This document shows positions 55,634 to 63,229 of a stretch of 64,000 nt of DNA, in pieces. The translations under genes were made by a program, and so were the position numbers. A model generated the notes under the pieces. The model ran no database searches. It had not been told where the DNA came from and saw nothing but the letters and a program-made list of their open reading frames with translations. The first letter of the stretch is position 1. Each line of letters starts with the position of its first letter. The DNA is from Hydrocarboniphaga effusa AP103 (GTDB lineage: Bacteria > Pseudomonadota > Gammaproteobacteria > Nevskiales > Nevskiaceae). The DNA is taken from assembly GCF_000271305.1 (NCBI RefSeq), contig NZ_AKGD01000001.1, positions 930,001 through 994,000 on the forward strand, in the 5' to 3' direction.

Positions 55634-56566
55634 TCAGGCGCCTGCGCGGGTTCCGCCCTGCTCGAGTCGCCGGGCTCCGCGTTCGACGACGCCTTCGATC
55701 AGATGCCGGTCCGCCGCCGGATCGGTGGACTTGATCCAGCGCTGGTAGTCCGGATCCTGCACGTCGATCTGCGGGCACAGGTCGAAGAAGCTCTTGTCGG
55801 CGACGACGACGCGCTGCAGTGTGCGCCGCCCGCTGTTCTGCAGATCGCCGCGCGCATGCTGGAGCACGAGGTTGTCCCAGATCACGAGATCGCCGTTGTG
55901 CCAGCGGTGCTCGTAGACGTTGTCGTCCGAATACAGCAGCGCGAACAGCTCGCGCAGCATCTCGGCGCTGCGCTCGGGCGCGAGTCCCTCGATGCGCGCC
56001 GCGTGCTGCTGGTTGACGTAGAGGATCGGCTCGCCGGTGTGCGGATGCGCAAGGATCGCCGGCTGCCAGTGCTGCGGCATCGCCGGCGGAATCCTCTCGT
56101 TGAGCCGGTCGGTGCCCATGTCGACCGGCATCGCGCAGAGCACGCGCGCATCGGCGAGTTGCCGCTTCTGCTCGGCCGGGAGCCTGGCGTAGCCGGCCAT
56201 GCCGTTCGCGAAGCGCGTCGAGCTGCCGTCGTCGACGACATCGACCGCATGCAGCGAGATCGCCTGGAACGGTGATGGCGTGAACGACAGGTCCGAATGG
56301 AACGCGAGCTCGCCGGTGCCGAGCCCGCCCTTGCTCGCGTCGGTGGAGATGTAGCCGACCCCGTCGGGCGCGTGCAGCACAGGGCCCAGGCACTCCATGA
56401 TCCCGATCTGCTGCGGATGGCTCAGCCGCTGCTTGCGAAACAGCAGCAGACCGTGCCGATGCAGCAGGTCGCGCAGCTCGGCACGATCCTGCGCCGACAG
56501 CGGATTGCGCAGGTCGGCGTCGATTTCGAGCCCGACCGTCATGCGATTCACGATGTTGAGCGTCAT
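55634..56566 (-). CDS. TauD/TfdA-family 2-oxoglutarate/Fe(II) dioxygenase
   Basis: A 310-residue dioxygenase. The iron facial triad is His90-x-Asp92 (FHSDLSF) with distal His237 (LQHARGD). The 2-oxoglutarate-binding Arg lies in GRRTLQR (about 248-252). Family members hydroxylate carbons next to sulfonate, ether or carboxylate groups. Its place directly after a TonB receptor suggests an early step on the imported compound. With two sulfotransferases nearby, an alkyl sulfate or sulfonate is conceivable but unproven. Confidence 0.9.
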   Translation of the reverse strand: MTLNIVNRMTVGLEIDADLRNPLSAQDRAELRDLLHRHGLLLFRKQRLSHPQQIGIMECLGPVLHAPDGVGYISTDASKGGLGTGELAFHSDLSFTPSPFQAISLHAVDVVDDGSSTRFANGMAGYARLPAEQKRQLADARVLCAMPVDMGTDRLNERIPPAMPQHWQPAILAHPHTGEPILYVNQQHAARIEGLAPERSAEMLRELFALLYSDDNVYEHRWHNGDLVIWDNLVLQHARGDLQNSGRRTLQRVVVADKSFFDLCPQIDVQDPDYQRWIKSTDPAADRHLIEGVVERGARRLEQGGTRAGA

Positions 56567-56577
56567 CGCGATCCTCC

Positions 56578-59259
56578 TCAGAGATTGAAGCGGTAATTGA
56601 GCTCGAGGCCGATCACGCGCGGATCGCCGATCGAGGAGATGTTGTAGCCGAGCGAGCGATAGAGCTGTACGCCGAAGGGCTTGGTCTTGGTCTCGCCGAC
56701 GTTGCGCGCGAACAGCGACAGATCGAAGTCGCTGCCCACGATCGAGTTCCAGGCCAGCGACAGGTTCAGCAGGCCGTAGGCCTTCTGATACTGGCTGCCG
56801 GCCGGCCCGTAGTCGGGGCCTTGCGCGGTGTCGGTGTAGAACACGCGCGTCTGGTGATACCAGTCGGCGCGCAGGTGCACGTTGCCGTAGCGCGTCTCGA
56901 TCGGCAGCCGCCAGTCGCCCGACAGCGACAGCTGCTCGCGCGGAGCCTGGGCGAACTGGTTGTCGCTGAAATCGCCTTCTCCGGTCAGGAAGTCGTCGTA
57001 TTCGGCGAACACGAGGCCGTAGAAGCCGCTCAGCGACAGGCCATCGAACGGCATGAAGGTCAGCTCGAGCTCACCGCCGCTGATCGTCGCCGATGCGGCG
57101 TTGGTCACACCGACGGCGGGCTGTCCCGGGCGGCTGATGAAGCGCTGGATGTCCTTGTAGTCCTGCGTGTAGGCGGCGACGTTGGTGCGCAGCAGGGAGT
57201 CGCCGAGGCGCCAGTCCTTCTTGAGACCGAGTTCGAAGTCGGTGACGAACTCGGGCTTGAACGGGCCGAAGGTTTCGGTGTCGGTGGCCGCGTAGTCGAA
57301 ACCGCCCGAGCGGTAGCCGCGGCGATGCGCGAGATAGACGAGCGTGTCGCGATCGAACTTGTAGTCCGCGCTGAGCGAATACGTCGGCTCGTCGTAATCC
57401 GCCTCGCCGCGCAGCACGCAGTCGTCCGCCGGCAAGGCCTGGCCACCGCTCGTGAGCAGGCAGGTGTTCGGATCCGCGCCGATGCGCCGGTTCTCCTGCT
57501 TGCGCTCGTCGCGCGTGTAGCGCAGGCCGCCGGTCAACGAAAGCCCCTCGACCGACGGCACGCGCCAGGTCGCCTGCGCGAACGCTGCATAGGTCTTGTT
57601 GTCGGTGTCGACCGGCGTCGTGATCGGAGCGCCGGCGAGCACCACCTGGGTACTGCGCCGGTCGATCACCTGCCCCGCGTAGTAGAGACCGGCGACCCAA
57701 TCGAACGCGCCGCCCGCGCTCTTGCCCTGCATCTGCAGTTCTTCGGAGAACTCGTGCCCTCTGTCGGGATGGCGCACTTCGAGCACCTGCAGCGGCAGCC
57801 CGTCGAAGTCGATCGAATCGTCGCGCTCGAAGTGCCGGTAGCCGACGATGTTCTTGAGCAGCAGTCCGTCGTCGATGTTCCAGGTCGTCGCGTTCGACAC
57901 CACGTGCATGTCGAGCCGGTTGAAGCTGTTGATGTTGGACTCGGTGCTCCAGAAATCGCGTGCGCGCTCGGCCTGGATGCGATCGTAGGCCTCCTGCGCG
58001 GACGGCAGCGTCACGCCGTTGAACACAAGCGCGGTGTAACCCTGCGGGTTCAGCGCATTGATCGAGTAGCCGATGCCGTTCGCATTCAGATGCGAGCCCT
58101 GATACAGGAAATAGCTTTCGACCGCGTCCGCCGGCCGCCACAGCGCGGACAGCCGCCAACTCGTCGACTGGTCGTCGTTGAGCGGCTTGAAGTTGGTCAT
58201 GCCGACCGATGGCGACATCTGGTAGCCGGCGGTGTCGGTGCGGCTCGCGACGTTGGTGAGATAACCGTCGCGATTGATCAGGCTCACGCCGGCGCGCAGC
58301 CACAGATCGTCGCTGACCGGCAGGTTGAGTACGCCGACGCCCGTGTAACCCGAGCGTCCCTCGAAGAAGCTGCTTCCGGCGCTCAGCGAATAGCCGGTCT
58401 CGCCGGTCGGCCGGGCCGGCGTCAGCAGCATCGCGCCGCCCGTGGTATTGCGTCCGAACAGCGTGCCCTGCGGGCCCTTGAGCACTTCGACCGACTGCAT
58501 GTCGTACATCGTCTGGCTCACGCCGATCGTGTAGCCGAAGTTCACTTCGGCCACGTAGACGCCGACCGCTGAATCCTGGCCCGGCGCGATGTCGGTGCTG
58601 CGCACCGCGCGAATGCCGATGTTGGTCGTCGTCGGCGAGTTGAAGTTGTCGACGTGCAATGCCGGCACGTGGCTGTTCAGATCGGACAGCGCGTTGATCG
58701 AATTGTCTTCGAGAAACGTGCCGCTCAACGCGGTCACCGCCAGCGGCACGTCCTGCTGGCGTTCCTGCTTGCGCCGTGCGGTGACCATCACTTCTTCGAT
58801 CGCCGACACTTCGGCGGCCGGCTCCGCCGCCGCGATCATCGTGGCCGGCGCGGCTTGCGTCGCGCGCGGCGCGGGCGTCTGGCCGCGCCGCAGGACGAGC
58901 GTGCCGTCACCGACCGCCTGAGCTTCCAAGCCCGATCCCTGCAACAGCAGGCGCAGAGCCTGGTCGGGACGATAGCGCCCCGACAGGGCAGCCGCCTGCC
59001 GTCCTTCGACGAGCTCCGGCGTGTAGAGGATCTGCGTTCCGCCCTGCTCCGCATAGCGATCGAGCGCGTCGGCCAGATCGCCGGCCGGAATGTCGAAACT
59101 CGTCGTCGCCTGTTCCGCTTGTGCAGGCCCCTGGGCAGGTTCCTGTGCAAAAGCCGGCCCCATCGCGGCGCCGGCCGCTCCGAGCATCAGACAGATTCCC
59201 AGCTGTTTCCCATGGGCGCCGGGCAAGCCGGGCCCCTTGCGCTGCTGCGCATTTCGCAT
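56578..59259 (-). CDS. TonB-dependent outer membrane receptor with STN signalling domain
   Basis: An 893-residue receptor. Signal peptide about 1-38 (ending MGPAFAQ), then an STN domain (FDIPAGDLADALDRYAEQGG, RYRPDQALRLLLQGSGLE). A plug follows (EVMVTARRKQERQQDVPLAVTALSG, PQGTLFGRNTTGGAM) and then a long beta-barrel ending ...LNYRFNL with terminal aromatic character. The STN domain marks a transducer that signals ligand binding to the FecR/FecI pair encoded upstream. The ligand is unlikely to be only iron, given the catabolic context (inference). Confidence 0.95.
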   Translation of the reverse strand: MRNAQQRKGPGLPGAHGKQLGICLMLGAAGAAMGPAFAQEPAQGPAQAEQATTSFDIPAGDLADALDRYAEQGGTQILYTPELVEGRQAAALSGRYRPDQALRLLLQGSGLEAQAVGDGTLVLRRGQTPAPRATQAAPATMIAAAEPAAEVSAIEEVMVTARRKQERQQDVPLAVTALSGTFLEDNSINALSDLNSHVPALHVDNFNSPTTTNIGIRAVRSTDIAPGQDSAVGVYVAEVNFGYTIGVSQTMYDMQSVEVLKGPQGTLFGRNTTGGAMLLTPARPTGETGYSLSAGSSFFEGRSGYTGVGVLNLPVSDDLWLRAGVSLINRDGYLTNVASRTDTAGYQMSPSVGMTNFKPLNDDQSTSWRLSALWRPADAVESYFLYQGSHLNANGIGYSINALNPQGYTALVFNGVTLPSAQEAYDRIQAERARDFWSTESNINSFNRLDMHVVSNATTWNIDDGLLLKNIVGYRHFERDDSIDFDGLPLQVLEVRHPDRGHEFSEELQMQGKSAGGAFDWVAGLYYAGQVIDRRSTQVVLAGAPITTPVDTDNKTYAAFAQATWRVPSVEGLSLTGGLRYTRDERKQENRRIGADPNTCLLTSGGQALPADDCVLRGEADYDEPTYSLSADYKFDRDTLVYLAHRRGYRSGGFDYAATDTETFGPFKPEFVTDFELGLKKDWRLGDSLLRTNVAAYTQDYKDIQRFISRPGQPAVGVTNAASATISGGELELTFMPFDGLSLSGFYGLVFAEYDDFLTGEGDFSDNQFAQAPREQLSLSGDWRLPIETRYGNVHLRADWYHQTRVFYTDTAQGPDYGPAGSQYQKAYGLLNLSLAWNSIVGSDFDLSLFARNVGETKTKPFGVQLYRSLGYNISSIGDPRVIGLELNYRFNL

Positions 59260-59344
59260 CGTTTTCTCTCCGGTCGCACCGATGTCGTGATCGCGGCGCG
59301 CGGTCTTTGCACGCGTCCGTCCATGAGAGAAATGCGGGCGGCGC

Positions 59345-60367
59345 TCAACCCCCTACCTTGGGCGTCAGCAAAATCGTTCCGTCGCCTTGCGGTTGCGCCT
59401 GCAAGGGCAGCAACGCGCTCAAGGCAAGCGCCATCGACGCACTGTCGCCGACGCGCAGTGTTCCACTGATTGGCGTCGATGCGAGCCGCGCATCGCCGAG
59501 CCGCAGCGGGGGGTTCGCGTAGCGATTCATTTCGGCGAGCGCCTCGGCGAGCGGCGTCGAGCGGAAGATCAGGCGACCACGCGTCCAGCTCGATGCGATG
59601 TCCGGATCGACATGACGGCGATTGCGGATCGAGCGTTCGTCGTAGACGAGCTGATCGCCCGGCGCGAGACGCAAAGCCTCGTCGCCTTCGTGCTCGACCG
59701 CGACGCTGCCCTGCAGCAGGGTCACGGTCACGGCCTCGCTCTCGCGACGCACCTGGAAGCGCGTGCCGAGCGCCCGCACGGCGCGGGCGCCGGCCTCGAC
59801 GACGAATGGACGGCGCGCATCGTGCGCAACCTCGAACAAGGCCTCGCCCCGGCTCAACCGCAGATGACGCTCGCGTGCGCCGAGCCTGACTTCGACCGCG
59901 GAGCCCGCGTTGAGCGTGAGCTTGGAGCCGTCGGCGAGCACGACGCTGCGCAGCTGCCCGCCTTCGCTCTCGAACCATTCGCCCGCCGGCTCGGGCCCGG
60001 ACCGCGGCCCTCGCGTCGAACCCAGCCCGATGCCGACTCCGATCGCGACGAGCATCGTCGCCGCGAGCGCGATACCGGCGCGCCATCCCGAACGCCGGGC
60101 CAGCCGCGGGCGTTTGCGCGCATCGGCGGCGAGCGCCTGCGCAGACCAGCGCCGCAATTCCTCTTCGGCGGACAGCTTGCCGAGCTCGCTCCAGAGCCGT
60201 TCGACCTCGGCGTAGGCCCGCGCATGCGCGGGGTGCTCGCGCCAGCGTTCGAACGCGGCGCGCTCCGCAAAGCCCGTCCCGGCGCGCAGCCGTGCGAACC
60301 AGCGCTCCGCCTCCTGCGCCGCGCGGTCCCCATCCCGATCCTGCCGTGTCGTCGACTCCATGTTCAT
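59345..60367 (-). CDS. FecR-family anti-sigma/transducer
   Basis: A 340-residue inner-membrane protein. A cytoplasmic N-terminal anti-sigma segment (EAERWFARLRAGTGFAERAAFERW) is followed by one transmembrane helix (about 95-116) and the periplasmic FecR domain (VVLADGSKLTLNAGSAVEV, LSRGEALFEVAHDARRPFVVEAG). The C-terminal part (STPLAEALAEMNRYANPPLRL) resembles an STN-like module. It should bind the receptor's STN domain and control the sigma factor encoded upstream. Confidence 0.92.
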   Translation of the reverse strand: MNMESTTRQDRDGDRAAQEAERWFARLRAGTGFAERAAFERWREHPAHARAYAEVERLWSELGKLSAEEELRRWSAQALAADARKRPRLARRSGWRAGIALAATMLVAIGVGIGLGSTRGPRSGPEPAGEWFESEGGQLRSVVLADGSKLTLNAGSAVEVRLGARERHLRLSRGEALFEVAHDARRPFVVEAGARAVRALGTRFQVRRESEAVTVTLLQGSVAVEHEGDEALRLAPGDQLVYDERSIRNRRHVDPDIASSWTRGRLIFRSTPLAEALAEMNRYANPPLRLGDARLASTPISGTLRVGDSASMALALSALLPLQAQPQGDGTILLTPKVGG

Positions 60368-60392
60368 GTCAATGCGAAAACCGGCTCCCCAC

Positions 60393-60911
60393 CTACCTCT
60401 CGCCGAGCTTTTCGCGGCAAGCCGCGAGCGCCCTGGAAATGTGCTTCTCGACCATCTTCACCGAAACACCGCAGTGCGCGGCGATCTGCGGATAGCTCAT
60501 CTCATGGAAGCGGCTCAGCACGAACACCTGGCGGCATCGCTCGGGCAGCTCGCGTATCGCGCTCATGAGCAGCTGCAGGTTCTGCTGATCGACGAGCTTC
60601 TGTTCCTGCGAGGCCTCGTCCGACATCAGCGGCAAATCCTCGATCGGCAGATGCTCGGATTGATGCCGGCTGCCGGCCTCGCGCTGGCGCATGCCGACGA
60701 GGTTGATGGCGATGCGGTAGAGCAGCGCCTTGAGCGCCTGCGGGTCTTGCTGATCGGCATAGCGCAGCAGGCGCAGATAGGCCTCCTGCGCGATCTCGGC
60801 GGCGTCCTCCTCGTTGCCGACGCGACGCCGCAGGAAGCGCAGCAGGCCGCGACGGTGCTCGTTGAACACCGCCGAGAACCGGGCCTCGGTCACAGCATCC
60901 GCGACCGGCAC
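60393..60911 (-). CDS. FecI-type ECF sigma factor
   Basis: An ECF sigma factor of about 172 residues: sigma2 (FNEHRRGLLRFLRRRVGNEEDAAEIAQEAYLRL) and sigma4 (IRELPERCRQVFVLSRFHEMSYPQIAAHCGVSVKMVEKHI). No ATG is available at the expected N-terminus; GTG 60911 is used and GTG 60893 is the alternative. It forms a cell-surface signalling operon with the FecR and TonB receptor genes that follow. Confidence 0.9.
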   Translation of the reverse strand: MPVADAVTEARFSAVFNEHRRGLLRFLRRRVGNEEDAAEIAQEAYLRLLRYADQQDPQALKALLYRIAINLVGMRQREAGSRHQSEHLPIEDLPLMSDEASQEQKLVDQQNLQLLMSAIRELPERCRQVFVLSRFHEMSYPQIAAHCGVSVKMVEKHISRALAACREKLGER

Positions 60912-61145
60912 GCGCAGTCTTGCGTCGATGACCGACGGCTCAGCGCCACATCGGCCGCAACGCAGACGCGAAACGACCCGAGCTTCTCCCGACTGAAGCG
61001 GCTGAACACATGGTCTTCCTCCATCGCACACGGCATCGCCGCGATCGTCGAGGCCGTTGCAAACGGACGGCCTTCTATTGGGATACCATTTTGCGCGAAC
61101 ACTCCGACACGCGCCAGCGGCCGCGACCCAGTCCAGGAAACCTGC
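60912..61145. other. Divergent region between the FecI and thioesterase genes
   Basis: 234 bp without a gene. It contains the AAATGGTATCCC-type element at 61071-61093 (minus strand). A good ribosome binding site AGGAAA lies at 61135-61140 for the thioesterase gene. No convincing promoter for the sigma gene is seen. Confidence 0.55.
61071..61093 (-). promoter_or_regulatory. Copy of the FadR/GntR-like element
   Basis: On the minus strand it reads CAAAATGGTATCCCAATAG, followed by AAGG. It matches 17 of 23 positions with 48139-48161, including AAATGGTAT. The second half-site is degenerate (CC for AC), so binding may be weaker. It lies 53 bases before the thioesterase start. Confidence 0.5.
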
Positions 61146-61571
61146 ATGCAACCCCACCCCATCGGCACCACGCTGAGCGTCGAAGCGCTCGACGCCATCA
61201 TCGCGACGAGCCCGTTCAACGTCTGGCTCGGCCAGCAGGTCCAGTCGATCGGCGACGACGGCATCGTCGTGCGCGTGCGCTGGCGCGAGGAGTTTGTCGG
61301 CGCAGCAGCGACCGGACACGCGCACGGCGGCATCTTCGCCGCGCTCGTGAACTCCTGCGGCTGCTATGCCGTGGCGGCCAAGCTCGGTCGCACGGTGCCG
61401 ACCGTCGATCTGCGCTGCGATTTCCATCGGCCCGGCAAGCCCGGCGATCTGCTCGTCGCCGCGCACGTGGTCAAGCTCGGGCGCACGCTCGCCAACGTCG
61501 ACGTGATGATCCGCGACGAACGAGGCCAGCATCTGGCGAGCGGGCGCGCGGTTTATCTGACGCAGCCATGA
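61146..61571 (+). CDS. Hotdog-fold thioesterase-like protein, subunit A
   Basis: A 141-residue PaaI-like hotdog. The motif reads HAHGGIFAALVNSCG: HGG is kept but the usual catalytic Asp is Asn. VPTVDLRCDFHRP fits the family's second conserved strand. AGGAAA lies 5 bases before ATG. Coupled by ATGA to a second hotdog gene, suggesting a hetero-oligomer. It resembles the thioesterase at 49135 (SPFNVWLG / SPFNAWLG). Confidence 0.84.
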   Translation: MQPHPIGTTLSVEALDAIIATSPFNVWLGQQVQSIGDDGIVVRVRWREEFVGAAATGHAHGGIFAALVNSCGCYAVAAKLGRTVPTVDLRCDFHRPGKPGDLLVAAHVVKLGRTLANVDVMIRDERGQHLASGRAVYLTQP

Positions 61572-62005
61572 GCGGCGGCGGCGATACGCCTCCCCGCCTC
61601 GATTGCGCTGCGCTCAATGCGCACATCGCACAGAGCCCGGGCAATCGTTGGCTCGGACTGCAGGCGCTTTCGATCACCTCGAACACGCTGATGTTGCGCC
61701 TGCCGTGGCGGGCCGAGCTCGGCACCGAGCGCGGGCGCGACGGAATCGATGCCGGAGCGCTCGCCTTCGCGATGAACGCAGCGCTCGGCTATCTGCTGCT
61801 GGGCCTCGACGGCGTCGGCGGTGCCATCGCCGATCTGCGTTTCGATCCACTCGAACCCGCACCGGTCGACGACGTGCTGCTGATCTCGCGATTGCGCAAG
61901 CTCGGTGGACGGCTGTCGTCCGTCAGCGTCGAAGCACTCGATCGCCAGGGCCGCAAGCTCGCGCTCGCAAGCGGCAGCTATTTCATGGCCGCGCCTGCTC
62001 GCTGA
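61568..62005 (+). CDS. Degenerate hotdog protein, subunit B
   Basis: A 145-residue paralogue of subunit A (AHIAQSPGNRWLGLQA, ADLRFDPLEPAPVDD, LASGSYF). The active-site HGG is replaced by DAG (IDAGALAFAMNAALGYL) and the Asp is absent. It is probably a structural or substrate-binding partner of subunit A. Its 3' end is 11 bases from the convergent DUF1214 gene. Confidence 0.8.
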   Translation: MSGGGDTPPRLDCAALNAHIAQSPGNRWLGLQALSITSNTLMLRLPWRAELGTERGRDGIDAGALAFAMNAALGYLLLGLDGVGGAIADLRFDPLEPAPVDDVLLISRLRKLGGRLSSVSVEALDRQGRKLALASGSYFMAAPAR

Positions 62006-62016
62006 GCGCCCCGAAA

Positions 62017-63225
62017 TCAACGGTAGTACCGCGTCTCCAGATGCACGCGACGGCGCGCGCGCTGCTCGCGGCGCTGCGCTTCACCAATCTGCGGAACGAA
62101 GGCCGGCAGGTGCTCGCGCAGTTCCGCGAGCTTGACGAGCCGCCCCGTCGGCGACGGAACCTTGTCGGCCCAGATCCAGCGATACCACAGGTAGCCGCGA
62201 CGCTGGCCGTCGGTATCGAGCCAGTTCGGCACGCCCGGATCGCGCTGCGCGATCACGATGCGCAGTACGCCGTCTGGGTCGATCCGCGCCTGCATTCGAT
62301 TGATGCTGGTGGTGCGATGAAACGCATCGGTCGATTCGTTCCACAGGTTGTAGAGCTGGAAGCTCCAATAGGGAGCAGGCTCGTCGGGCATCTCGATCAG
62401 CAATGCCTCGTCTTCGGCGACGTCGAAGAAGGTCACGCCGTAGTGCACGTACTCCGAGCCCGGCACGCGCTTCTGCGGCACCGGCAGCTCGTTGTAGCGG
62501 CTCGCGGCGAGTTCGTTGGCGAGTCGCTTGAGATAGTAGGCGGCGAGCGTCTTCGCCCAATGCACCGCGTCGGCGAGCGCCTTGGCGCAGCGCTCGGGCG
62601 TCAGCGGCGCCGGCGTCAGGCCCTCGTTGCCGAGCTTGACGATGTGGAAATCGGCCGGCAGGTGCCGATCCCAATCGCTCAGGTACTGGCGCACGCTGAA
62701 CTTCGAATCGGCCGGCGTCAGCCGCATCCAGTTGCCTTTCCAGTCGGCCGGACGTTCGGCGCTCAGCAGCAGTTCGAAGTGCCCGTCTTCTCCAATGACC
62801 AGGTCGCGCGAACTCGTTTCTCCCGTGGTCTTGAAGCCCGGAAAGATCGGAAACACGCCCTCGTTGGTATTGAGGATGAAGCCGTCGATCGTGCTCACGT
62901 TGGCCCAGACGCGATAGTCGCTGCGGCCGTCGATCGTCGCGGTCAGGTAGATGTTGTCGACGTTCGGCGCGCCCCAGGGCGCCAGCGGGTCGAGCCCCCG
63001 GTGAAAGGCCGGAAACTCCGGATCGGCGAAGCCGAACTCTTCCTGGATCGCAAACGCGATGAGCCGCGCGAGATAGCGATGGCCTTCGGCAAGATCGCGC
63101 GGATCGTTCGCGAACGGCGCTGCCGAGACGATGGAAGCGCCGCTCGCGATGTCGTCCGCGAACGACTGCCAGGCCGCTGCCAAGGTCTGGCGCGCAAGCG
63201 GCCCGGACGAACTGTCGTTGCCCAT
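62017..63225 (-). CDS. DUF1214-domain protein (second copy)
   Basis: A 402-residue paralogue of 40175-41401. DYRVWANVSTIDGFIL, EMPDEPAPYWSFQLYNLWNES and IAQRDPGVPNWLDTDG are the conserved segments. No signal peptide. Function unknown; the repeated occurrence with SDR, hydratase and thioesterase genes points to a role in the pathway. It is 4 bases downstream of the enoyl-CoA hydratase gene. Confidence 0.82.
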   Translation of the reverse strand: MGNDSSSGPLARQTLAAAWQSFADDIASGASIVSAAPFANDPRDLAEGHRYLARLIAFAIQEEFGFADPEFPAFHRGLDPLAPWGAPNVDNIYLTATIDGRSDYRVWANVSTIDGFILNTNEGVFPIFPGFKTTGETSSRDLVIGEDGHFELLLSAERPADWKGNWMRLTPADSKFSVRQYLSDWDRHLPADFHIVKLGNEGLTPAPLTPERCAKALADAVHWAKTLAAYYLKRLANELAASRYNELPVPQKRVPGSEYVHYGVTFFDVAEDEALLIEMPDEPAPYWSFQLYNLWNESTDAFHRTTSINRMQARIDPDGVLRIVIAQRDPGVPNWLDTDGQRRGYLWYRWIWADKVPSPTGRLVKLAELREHLPAFVPQIGEAQRREQRARRRVHLETRYYR

Positions 63226-63229
63226 GAGG

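Noticed and set aside
53922-56393. An 823-codon minus-strand frame across the racemase, MFS and dioxygenase genes
   Set aside because: Runs through three well-supported genes in the wrong frame and has a shadow composition.
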